A stretch of DNA of 17,798 nt. Source: Methylococcaceae bacterium (GTDB taxonomy: Bacteria > Pseudomonadota > Gammaproteobacteria > Methylococcales > Methylomonadaceae). The DNA is taken from NCBI GenBank assembly GCA_030618325.1, contig JAUXDP010000024.1, positions 1 through 17,798 on the forward strand, written 5' to 3'. Shown piece by piece: positions 7,468 through 14,513 of the stretch. Position numbers and translations under genes: made by a program. The notes under the pieces were generated by a model. That model had not been told where the DNA came from. It made no database searches and was given only the letters and a program-made list of their open reading frames with translations. Each line of letters begins with the position of its first letter. Within the stretch, counting starts at the first letter, position 1.

Positions 7468-8655
7468 ATGAAAAACATCTTATTTGTTAATGCCTATTCG
7501 GCAAGAAACTTGGGTGATTTTGCCATTATTTTGGGAATGAAGGAGGTTGTGTCTCAGGTATTTGGTGATATTAAGATTACGGTCAGTTCAAGTTATCATG
7601 AGGGCAACAAGCAGGTTTATCCTGATGACTTGGTCTCTGTGGATGCGGTTTGGAATATTTCTGGACGAAGCTTCATTTCTAGATACACAAATGGGTTGTA
7701 TTTGTGGTTTTTAGCTATGGTTTATCCCAGCTCACAGAAGTTTTCAAGCTATAGGCAATCAGACGTTATATGTTCAGTAGGCGGGGGATATCTCTATTCT
7801 TCCGTTAAAGGCCCGTTCGGTATTGGCTTAATAAGCATGCTTTTTCATATATGGCTGGGAGTCCGGTTTAATAAAAAAGTTATTTGTTTTCCACAAAGTG
7901 TTGGGCCAGTATATAGTCAACTGGATGCATGGATATTAAAAAAAGTTTTATCAAAAGTTGCCCTTTTCATCGCGAGAGAAACAAAAACATATCAGTATTT
8001 AACTCGAGAGTTAGGATTGACCAATGTTGTCGAGAGTCTGGATGTTGCATTTTCCTTAAAGCCTACTAATTCTTATCTTGGAAAAAAAGAGCATACACAA
8101 TATGACAGCGTGATTGGGGTAACGGTTTTGGATTGGCAGTTTGCGATAAAAAGTTCGACTAATAAGGATATCTCTCATTATTTAAAAACAATTGCCAATG
8201 TGTTTTTGATATTATCTAAATCTCAAAAAATTAAAGTTATTATTTTCCCCCAGGTCACAGTAGGCGAAGGTGATAGCGATATTTTGGTGTCCGAAAAATT
8301 AAAGTCTCTTTTAGGAGATATGAGTGTAGAAGTATTTAGCCTTCCTAAAAAACTTGATCCTCAACGATTAATGGCGACATATGGTGATGTTGATTTATTC
8401 ATCGGATCTAGGATGCATTCGACTATTTTTGCATTAGCATCATGTTGCCCTACGATAGGCTTGGCATATCAACCAAAAACGACATTTACGTTCAAATTAC
8501 TTGGTCTCAAAGAAAATGTATTGCCGGTTGATGCTTTTTCAGAAAAAGATTTATTAGACCTCATTCAGAAGGTCAAAATGGATCGTGGGATTACCGATAA
8601 AATTAAAATGCACAATGAAAGCATAATAAAGATTATTTCAGAGAATACTCACTAA
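7468..8655 (+). CDS. Polysaccharide pyruvyl transferase family protein
   Basis: A 395-residue cytoplasmic enzyme of the CsaB/WcaK/AmsJ type (PS_pyruv_trans), which transfers pyruvate from phosphoenolpyruvate as a ketal onto a sugar hydroxyl pair. The N-terminus NAYSARNLGDFAIILGM (8-24) is the typical NxGDxAI start. Other matches are SVGGGYLYSS (103-112), FPQSVGPV (141-148) and IARETKTYQYL. Near the C-terminus are the family block GSRMHSTIFALASCCPTIGL (313-332) and then AYQPK. GGAAGG precedes ATG 7468. The gene is clearly A/T-rich. Pyruvate ketals give negative charge to exopolysaccharides, so together with the uronate genes this predicts an acidic polymer. The acceptor sugar is unknown. Confidence 0.9.
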   Translation: MKNILFVNAYSARNLGDFAIILGMKEVVSQVFGDIKITVSSSYHEGNKQVYPDDLVSVDAVWNISGRSFISRYTNGLYLWFLAMVYPSSQKFSSYRQSDVICSVGGGYLYSSVKGPFGIGLISMLFHIWLGVRFNKKVICFPQSVGPVYSQLDAWILKKVLSKVALFIARETKTYQYLTRELGLTNVVESLDVAFSLKPTNSYLGKKEHTQYDSVIGVTVLDWQFAIKSSTNKDISHYLKTIANVFLILSKSQKIKVIIFPQVTVGEGDSDILVSEKLKSLLGDMSVEVFSLPKKLDPQRLMATYGDVDLFIGSRMHSTIFALASCCPTIGLAYQPKTTFTFKLLGLKENVLPVDAFSEKDLLDLIQKVKMDRGITDKIKMHNESIIKIISENTH

Positions 8656-8720
8656 GTTTGCAGAAAAACGCTACTTAGATTTAACAATAAAGAAAAATCA
8701 ACTATTTTAATTTAGTTGCA

Positions 8721-9812
8721 ATGAATATGGAAAAACACAAGAGTGTATTAATGATAGGCCCATTTCCCGACCCCATAACTGGAAATAGTTTATCTAATAG
8801 CATTATTTTTCAAGGGTTAAAGAAAAGAGGAATACCTGTTGATTTTGTAAGCACGGCGACGGAATTTTCCGAAAAGTTAGGAAAATTTTCATTTTCAAAG
8901 CTTTTTTTCTTTTTGAAAATGTATGTTTACATCTGTAGGGTTTTTTTTTCATCCGTGATTTATATAACGCCAGGTCAAACATTCCTGGGAGTCATTAAAT
9001 ATTCCCCCTTTATTATTTGTTCTAAATTACTAGGAAAAAAAATTGTTCTTCATGTGCATGGCAATTATATTCATCAAGAATATAGGGGCTTAAGCTCCCT
9101 GAAAAAAAAGATTTATCACTTCATTTTATCTTTTGCAAATAAAGGGATTGTACTCTCGCCCATGCTAAGGAATAATCTTGAGCCGTTCTTGGACGAAAGT
9201 GATATTCATGTGGTTTTCAATTTTGTAGAAAACTCTATTTTAGAAGGTCGCCCCGTCAAAAAATTTCATGAGCTGAGGATTATATACCTGAGTAACTTAA
9301 TGACGGAAAAAGGGATTTTCGAGTTGCTCGATGCATTGCTAATCTTAAAAAAAAAAGGTATAGCGTATAGGGCAAGAATCGCTGGAAATATACCGCCTAA
9401 CTTAAAAGAAAGGGTTGAAGTAAAACTGCAGGCAATTCTTGATACAACAGAATATTTAGGTGTTATCAAGGGAGCAGCAAAGGTGCGATTGCTCGAATGG
9501 GGAAATGCTTTTGTGCTGCCTACGTATTATTTAACTGAAGGGCAGCCAATTTCTATTCTTGAAGCAATGGCTACAGGGAATATAGTACTCACTACGAACC
9601 AAGGAGGTATTCCGGATATTTTTTCGAAAAGGAATGGTTATTTTATAGAAAAGCGAAGCAGTAAAGATATAGCAGACAAACTGATTGAGCTAAATATGCT
9701 TGATCAGGGTACCATGATGTCTTTTTCAAATACGAATATGAAACACGTAAAAAAATTTACTGAAGAAAAGTTTGTTGAAAATGTTTTGAAAGTAATAAAT
9801 GCGGTATGTTAA
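8721..9812 (+). CDS. Glycosyltransferase, GT4-like (GT-B fold)
   Basis: A 363-residue retaining-type glycosyltransferase. The N-terminal Rossmann half starts at VLMIGPFPDPITGNSLSN (9-26), where the loop binds the acceptor phosphate region. A hydrophobic segment at about 60-100 may help it sit on the inner-membrane surface. The C-terminal half begins near IIYLSNLMTEKGIFELLDAL (187-206), and ends in the donor-binding E-x7-E motif within EGQPISILEAMATG (273-286; E273 and E281), then NQGGIPDI. ATG 8721 lacks a strong Shine-Dalgarno sequence, and ATG 8727 is an alternative. The gene is A/T-rich with several homopolymers: 9 T at 8941-8949, 8 A at 9035-9042, 8 A at 9102-9109 and 10 A at 9347-9356. 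It should add one sugar to the lipid-linked repeat; donor and linkage are unknown. Confidence 0.88.
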   Translation: MNMEKHKSVLMIGPFPDPITGNSLSNSIIFQGLKKRGIPVDFVSTATEFSEKLGKFSFSKLFFFLKMYVYICRVFFSSVIYITPGQTFLGVIKYSPFIICSKLLGKKIVLHVHGNYIHQEYRGLSSLKKKIYHFILSFANKGIVLSPMLRNNLEPFLDESDIHVVFNFVENSILEGRPVKKFHELRIIYLSNLMTEKGIFELLDALLILKKKGIAYRARIAGNIPPNLKERVEVKLQAILDTTEYLGVIKGAAKVRLLEWGNAFVLPTYYLTEGQPISILEAMATGNIVLTTNQGGIPDIFSKRNGYFIEKRSSKDIADKLIELNMLDQGTMMSFSNTNMKHVKKFTEEKFVENVLKVINAVC

Positions 9813-9864
9813 GCTCTGGTGGCCTTGATTGTTGATCAAAATATAAAATATGTCGTAGGTTTTT

Positions 9865-11109
9865 GTGAAAATACTAATTTTTGGCCTTAATTACGCTCCT
9901 GAGTTAATAGGAACTGGGAAATATTCCGGTGAATTAGGTGCATGGCTTTCTGGGCATGAACATGATGTGAGAGTAATTTGTGCCCCCCCATATTATCCAG
10001 ACTGGAAGGTAAAAAAGGGTTATCACTCTTGGGCATACTGTGTTGAGCTTATGGGTGGTGCAAAAGTTTTTCGTGCGCCCCTATATGTCCCCAAAAAACC
10101 TAACGTATTATCCCGATTAGTTCATCTATTTAGCTTCTCTATTTCGAGTATTCCACTATTAGTTTTAAATATGTTCTGGAAGCCTGATTTGGTAATTACG
10201 GTAGTACCTACCTTATTTACTACTCCTGGAGCATTGTTGTTTTCAAAGTTTTCGGGAGCAAAGAGTTTGCTCCATATTCAGGATTTCGAGTTGAATGCAA
10301 TGCAAGGGCTGGGTATGGGAAAGAATGGAATATTTTCTATGTTAGGGTTTAGATTTGAATCCTGGATTATGCGTCGTTTTGATGCTGTTTCAACCATTTC
10401 ACACAGTATGGTTAAAACAGCTAACAAAAAGTTGAGGAACCGTGTTCAGGTATTTTATTTTCCTAATTGGGTTGATGTTGATTTTGTAAAGCCTGATGTT
10501 GATGACAAAATATTTCGGGATAAATGGGGGATTTCCAGAAATACCAAAGTCGTAATTTATTCAGGAAACCTTGGAGAAAAGCAAGGGCTTGAATTAGTAT
10601 TAGCCGCTGCTGAGAGAATGACTGAGCAGGCGGATGTTTTATTTCTAATCATTGGGTCTGGAGCGGCAAAGGAACGCTTAATTGACCAGGCTAGGTTATT
10701 AAAGTTAAAAAATATCAGTTTTTATCCAATTCAACCTTATCATTTATTACCTGCATTGATGGCGCTAGGAGATATTTTTCTTGTCGTTCAAAAAAAAGGG
10801 GTGGCTGATGCAGTTTTACCATCAAAAGTGACAACTATTTTGTCAGCGGGGAAAACCGCACTCATAACGGCTGAAGAAAATACCGAGCTGGGTGTGTTAT
10901 GTACGGAATTTCCGGGTATTGCACGTAGAGTGCTACCGGAGAATGTGGATTTGTTTGTTGAGACTCTTGAGTTTATGTTGGCAGAGGTTGATGTACATAA
11001 TAGAAAAAAGAATCCAATAGCACGAGAGTATGCTGAAAATTTCCTGGATAAACAAACGACCTTAGATCAATTTGCGAGCTGTTTAGATTTGTTGGTCGAA
11101 AAATCATAA
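9865..11109 (+). CDS. WcaI-like glycosyltransferase
   Basis: A 414-residue GT-B glycosyltransferase of the WcaI group, named for a colanic-acid transferase. The N-terminal half begins MKILIFGLNYAPELIGTGKY, then ICAPPYYPDWKVKKGY (38-53), both hallmarks of the group, and later VVPTLFTTPGALL and LLHIQDFELNAM (135-146). The C-terminal half has VVIYSGNLGEKQGLELVLAA and ends with a short donor-site region around LPSKVTTILSAGKT. GTG 9865 is used as start, because it is the only start codon placing the conserved MKILIFG at the N-terminus; AGGT at 9857-9860 is a poor ribosome binding site. The sugar transferred here is not known: the WcaI name should not be taken to mean fucose, as no GDP-fucose genes are present. 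Spacing of 52 and 55 bases from its neighbours suits one transcript. Confidence 0.88.
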   Translation: MKILIFGLNYAPELIGTGKYSGELGAWLSGHEHDVRVICAPPYYPDWKVKKGYHSWAYCVELMGGAKVFRAPLYVPKKPNVLSRLVHLFSFSISSIPLLVLNMFWKPDLVITVVPTLFTTPGALLFSKFSGAKSLLHIQDFELNAMQGLGMGKNGIFSMLGFRFESWIMRRFDAVSTISHSMVKTANKKLRNRVQVFYFPNWVDVDFVKPDVDDKIFRDKWGISRNTKVVIYSGNLGEKQGLELVLAAAERMTEQADVLFLIIGSGAAKERLIDQARLLKLKNISFYPIQPYHLLPALMALGDIFLVVQKKGVADAVLPSKVTTILSAGKTALITAEENTELGVLCTEFPGIARRVLPENVDLFVETLEFMLAEVDVHNRKKNPIAREYAENFLDKQTTLDQFASCLDLLVEKS

Positions 11110-11164
11110 GTCAGGCACGGGTCGGGTAACGTCGCCCAATGTGTTTTTTTGTGGGAAGTTGTAA

Positions 11165-12064
11165 ATGAGAATACTTTTATTTGGTAAAAAAGGTCAGGTG
11201 GGGTGGGAATTACAGCGTAGTCTAGCTCCTTTGGGGGCGGTCGTAGCATTGTGTAGAGACAGCAAAGATTTCTGTGGCGACTTTATGAACCTTGAGGGAT
11301 TAGTCGATACGGTGAGGCGGCTGAAACCAGACGTTATTGTCAATGCTGCCGCACATACCGCTGTAGATAAAGCTGAAAGTGAGCCAGAATTGGCTCAAAC
11401 TATTAATATAGATGCCCCAAACGTTTTGGCGAGGGAAGCTAAGTTATTGAATGCATGGTTAGTTCATTATTCAACTGACTATGTTTTTGACGGCAGTGGA
11501 ATTGCTGCATGGGCAGAAACCGCTTCTACAGGGCCTTTGAGCGTATATGGCGCCACTAAATTGGCAGGGGAAGAGGCTGTTCGACGTTCTGGGTGCAAGT
11601 ATCTCATCTTTCGTACCAGTTGGGTCTATGGCGCACGGGTTAATAATTTTGCTAAAACAATGATTCGTTTAGCGCAAGAGCGCGACGATCTTAGCGTAAT
11701 TGATGATCAGGTTGGCGCACCCACAGGGGCAGATTTGTTGGCAGATATCACCGCGCATGCGATTCGTTCGGCCCAACTACGGCCTGAGCTAAGTGGGTTG
11801 TATCATCTGGCAGCTGCAGGAGAAACTTCGTGGTATGGTTATGCACGATTTGTGTTGGAATTTGCTAGAAAACTGGGCGTTAACTTAAAGGTGGCACCTG
11901 AGGCTATAGAGCCAGTGCCGACAAGTGCATTTCCCACACCAGCTCAGCGACCAAGGAACTCACGTTTAGACACTGCTAAATTCCAAAAAAGTTTCAATAT
12001 GAATCTTCCTCACTGGCAAGCGGGTGTGGCTCGAATGATTACAGAAATTTTAGAGAGGCAATGA
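11165..12064 (+). CDS. rfbD: dTDP-4-dehydrorhamnose reductase
   Basis: RmlD/RfbD, 299 residues, catalyses the last step to dTDP-L-rhamnose: NAD(P)H reduction of dTDP-6-deoxy-L-lyxo-4-hexulose. The short SDR-type dinucleotide motif is GKKGQVG (7-13). VNAAAHTAVDKAESEPE (59-75) is the classical RmlD block. The catalytic set is S103/T104 in HYSTDYVFDG and the YGATK pair Y128/K132. Later come FRTSWVYG and DDQVGAPTGADLLA. The length is normal. GGGA at 11153-11156 precedes ATG 11165. It overlaps rfbA by 4 bases (ATGA), so the two are translationally coupled. The order rfbD-rfbA-rfbC without rfbB is notable. Confidence 0.95.
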   Translation: MRILLFGKKGQVGWELQRSLAPLGAVVALCRDSKDFCGDFMNLEGLVDTVRRLKPDVIVNAAAHTAVDKAESEPELAQTINIDAPNVLAREAKLLNAWLVHYSTDYVFDGSGIAAWAETASTGPLSVYGATKLAGEEAVRRSGCKYLIFRTSWVYGARVNNFAKTMIRLAQERDDLSVIDDQVGAPTGADLLADITAHAIRSAQLRPELSGLYHLAAAGETSWYGYARFVLEFARKLGVNLKVAPEAIEPVPTSAFPTPAQRPRNSRLDTAKFQKSFNMNLPHWQAGVARMITEILERQ

Positions 12065-12951
12065 AAATGCAACGAAAAGGTATTATTCTGGCTGGTGGTT
12101 CGGGTACCCGTTTATATCCTGTAACCAAAGTGATATCAAAGCAATTGCTGCCGATTCATGACAAGCCGATGATTTACTATCCTCTAAGTACCTTGATGTT
12201 AGCTGGGGTTATAGATATTTTGGTTATCAGTACTCCGCAAGATACTCCACGATTTCAAGAGCTGCTTGGTGATGGTGGCGATTGGGGGCTTAATTTGCAA
12301 TACGCGATCCAGGCCAGTCCCGATGGTTTGGCGCAAGCTTTTATTATAGGGAAGAACTTTATTGGTGCAAATCCCTCCGCATTAGTACTGGGGGATAATA
12401 TTTTTTATGGGCATGATTTACAAGGAATGCTTGTGTGCGCAACAAGTCAGCCTGAAGGGGCAACTGTATTTGCTTATCATGTGCAAGATCCGGAGCGTTA
12501 TGGGGTTGTCGCTTTTGATGAGCTGGGTGTTGCAACTTCCTTAGAAGAAAAGCCCATCAAGCCGAAAAGTAATTATGCTGTCACAGGGCTTTATTTCTAT
12601 GATAATCAGATTGTAGATATTGCAAGTAGCCTTAAGCCTTCGGCTCGAGGTGAGTTGGAAATAACCGATGTAAACCGAATTTATCTGGAAAGAAATCAAT
12701 TACAAGTAGAAACTATGGGTCGAGGGTATGCCTGGCTTGATACAGGTACGCATGCAAGCTTGAATCAGGCCAGTACATTCATCGAAACCATTGAGAGTCG
12801 ACAAGGGTTAAAAGTTTCATGTCCAGAAGAAATTGCCTATCGTAGTGGTTTTATTAATGCTGAAAAATTACAACAATTAGCGGAACCCTTAGCAAAAAAT
12901 ACTTATGGCCAGTACTTGATGCAAATACTTAAAGATGACGGTATTTTATGA
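12061..12951 (+). CDS. rfbA: Glucose-1-phosphate thymidylyltransferase
   Basis: RmlA/RfbA, 296 residues, makes dTDP-glucose from dTTP and glucose-1-phosphate, the entry step of dTDP-rhamnose synthesis. The nucleotidyltransferase signature is IILAGGSGTRLYPVTKVISK (8-27), followed by QLLPIHDKPMIYYPLSTLML. The metal-binding aspartate is in LVLGDNIFYG (D112). EKPIKPKSNYAVTGLYFYD and RGYAWLDTGTH are the usual product-site and C-terminal blocks. The gene starts in the 4-base ATGA overlap with rfbD and ends in an identical overlap with rfbC. Feedback inhibition by dTDP-rhamnose is typical of the family. Confidence 0.96.
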   Translation: MKMQRKGIILAGGSGTRLYPVTKVISKQLLPIHDKPMIYYPLSTLMLAGVIDILVISTPQDTPRFQELLGDGGDWGLNLQYAIQASPDGLAQAFIIGKNFIGANPSALVLGDNIFYGHDLQGMLVCATSQPEGATVFAYHVQDPERYGVVAFDELGVATSLEEKPIKPKSNYAVTGLYFYDNQIVDIASSLKPSARGELEITDVNRIYLERNQLQVETMGRGYAWLDTGTHASLNQASTFIETIESRQGLKVSCPEEIAYRSGFINAEKLQQLAEPLAKNTYGQYLMQILKDDGIL

Positions 12952-13493
12952 TTGTCACTACAACGGCAATTCCTGATATTATTATTTTAGAGCCTAAGGT
13001 GTTTGGTGATAGCAGAGGCTTTTTTCTTGAGAGCTATAATCAAAACGCATTTAATCAAGCTATTGGCCAAAAGGTGCAATTTGTTCAAGATAACCACAGT
13101 CGTTCGGCACAAGGGGTATTACGAGGCCTCCATTACCAAATTCAACAGCCTCAAGGGAAAGTGGTGAGAGTGGTTGGAGGTGCTGTATTTGATGTGGCAG
13201 TGGATATACGCAAATCTTCTCCAACGTTTGGAAGTTGGGTGGGTATAGAATTAAGTGAAGAAAATGGTAGGCAAGTCTGGATTCCCGCTGGATTTGCTCA
13301 TGGTTTTATGGTGTTAAGTGAAACGGCTGATTTTCTTTACAAGACCACCGATTATTACGCGCCAGAATACGAGCGGTGTTTGGCCTGGAATGACCCTGAT
13401 GTCGGCATAGCCTGGCCGGAGAATTTTGAATTTCAGCTATCAGAAAAAGATCAGCAAGGAATTTCTTTAAAGAATGCAGAAGTGTTTGGTTGA
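12948..13493 (+). CDS. rfbC: dTDP-4-dehydrorhamnose 3,5-epimerase
   Basis: RmlC/RfbC, 181 residues, a cupin that epimerises C3 and C5 of dTDP-6-deoxy-D-xylo-4-hexulose. FGDSRGFFLESYN (19-31) binds the nucleotide, SRSAQGVLRGLHYQ contains the catalytic base H62, K71 follows in PQGKVVRV, and IPAGFAHGF (112-120) and Y131 complete the active site. The length is standard. It starts inside the rfbA stop (ATGA). It is the last gene of the polysaccharide series. Its 3' end overlaps by 43 bases the end of the oppositely directed DUF523/DUF1722 gene, and no intrinsic terminator is visible after it. Confidence 0.96.
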   Translation: MIVTTTAIPDIIILEPKVFGDSRGFFLESYNQNAFNQAIGQKVQFVQDNHSRSAQGVLRGLHYQIQQPQGKVVRVVGGAVFDVAVDIRKSSPTFGSWVGIELSEENGRQVWIPAGFAHGFMVLSETADFLYKTTDYYAPEYERCLAWNDPDVGIAWPENFEFQLSEKDQQGISLKNAEVFG

Positions 13494-14182
13494 TTTGCAT
13501 TTTTAAGAATCATCATCAGCTGTAGAATATATTGGGCGGCAGTTTGCTCAATATTTTTCTGATCAATCGTCGTTAGCATTTGCCTCAATTCTCTATAATC
13601 ACCATGGCTTATAATATGTTTATACCTGTTATGGAATTGAATAAGACAATTAATTGACAATTCCTCGAGCAGCATTTTTTTCCAGCGATACAAGACGTGT
13701 ACGCGCTGGATAAAATTTCCCCTAAGCAGTGGGTCGTCGAGCCTGCCTTCGTTTTCAACAGGAAGCAGGGGGGTGATGCGCATCATTTCTTTGGCGTAAA
13801 TACCGGTGCCCTTTCTGTGGGGTGTGCTGTTTTCATAAACTTTGACTTTTTCCATGCCGCAACTGGGTGAGTCGTTTTTCAAAATATATCCAAAAAGGTT
13901 TTGGTGTAGTTGCTTTTGTTGGAATGCATAATTGCGTAAGGAGTCGGTTAAATCTTTTTCGGGGTTTTCGGTGTCAATGCAGCGTATATCGTTATTTTTA
14001 TTGACTAAGTGAATCGGTGTTCTCGGTATACCAAGTCCAATACCAACTTCAGGGCAAAATGGATGAAATTCAAAGTAGTGTCCTAAGGTGCCGATAATAG
14101 TAGTATTGCTTTTATGGCTGCCGTCATAGCGGACAGGGTGTCCGATTAAACAGCTACTGATGCCGATGGGTATCTTTCTCAT
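13451..14182 (-). CDS. YbgA-like DUF523/DUF1722 protein, C-terminally truncated
   Basis: About 243 residues. The N-terminal two thirds is a DUF523 domain with conserved cysteine motifs: ISSCLIGHPVRYDG at the start, FHPFCPEVGIGLGIPR, and LKNDSPSCGMEKVKVY, with a following GTGIYAKE. The C-terminal third begins a DUF1722 domain (FIQRVHVLYRW, then LIQFHNRYKHIISHGDYREL). It loses its family pattern after QYILQLMMILKNAN and stops 16 residues later. Full DUF1722 domains continue for roughly 60-70 more residues, ending in a GYFK-containing half. The break coincides with the end of rfbC, so the 3' part appears to have been removed when the polysaccharide block was joined here. The start chosen is ATG 14182, because MRKIPIGISSCL aligns with family N-termini and CAAGG precedes it; an upstream extension to 14386 lacks support. 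Cellular role uncertain; whether the shortened protein works is unknown. Confidence 0.75.
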   Translation of the reverse strand: MRKIPIGISSCLIGHPVRYDGSHKSNTTIIGTLGHYFEFHPFCPEVGIGLGIPRTPIHLVNKNNDIRCIDTENPEKDLTDSLRNYAFQQKQLHQNLFGYILKNDSPSCGMEKVKVYENSTPHRKGTGIYAKEMMRITPLLPVENEGRLDDPLLRGNFIQRVHVLYRWKKMLLEELSINCLIQFHNRYKHIISHGDYRELRQMLTTIDQKNIEQTAAQYILQLMMILKNANQPNTSAFFKEIPC

Positions 14183-14513
14183 GGGTAGCGCCTTGTCTTC
14201 ATTAAAAAGCAACTCGTTATAAATTTTGTGCAGCAGTCGCATGAAGTATACTCTCCACATCGCTAAAATTGTGACTTTCAGTCTATTCTTTTGCTGGCAG
14301 GCAGTGATACTGACGTATTGTTTAGGAAGCGAAGCGACAGTTTCAATGCTCGTTCTCGCAGTAGAGAACGCGCAAAAGCCAAGCACGAGCGGGGCGAAGT
14401 TGCAGATAATAGTTTCTGAAATTTATCTTTGTAATTAATTTCATGTTACTATATTCGGTTAGCTTTTAATTAAGCATCGGCTTAGCACTACTCTTTCTCT
14501 ACAGGCATCCTTA
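14183..14513. other. 331-bp divergent region between the ybgA-like gene and the RNA helicase gene
   Basis: No gene is recognised. It should hold the promoters for both divergent genes. CAAGG (minus strand, 14191-14195) serves the ybgA-like start. A perfect 7-bp hairpin is present at 14351-14370 (CGTTCTC, loop GCAGTA, GAGAACG). An alternative pairing, GCTCGT 14348-14353 with ACGAGC 14385-14390, uses part of the same left arm. For the helicase, the A/T-rich stretch before its start gives the only promoter candidate seen, listed separately. Confidence 0.45.
14428..14455 (+). promoter_or_regulatory. Possible sigma70 promoter of the RNA helicase gene
   Basis: TTTGTA (14428-14433) and TATATT (14450-14455) are separated by 16 bases in a strongly A/T-rich stretch 59 bases before the helicase ATG. 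The -10 is good and the -35 is poor. This is inferred from sequence only. Confidence 0.3.

Noticed and set aside
11110..11164. Intrinsic terminator between the WcaI-like gene and rfbD
   Set aside because: GGG and CCC near a 7-T run can pair over only about three bases; the stem is too weak, and the genes look co-transcribed.
14183..14386. N-terminal extension of the ybgA-like protein
   Set aside because: The extra 68 residues have no family counterpart, while Met at 14182 has a good ribosome binding site and matches the usual DUF523 start.
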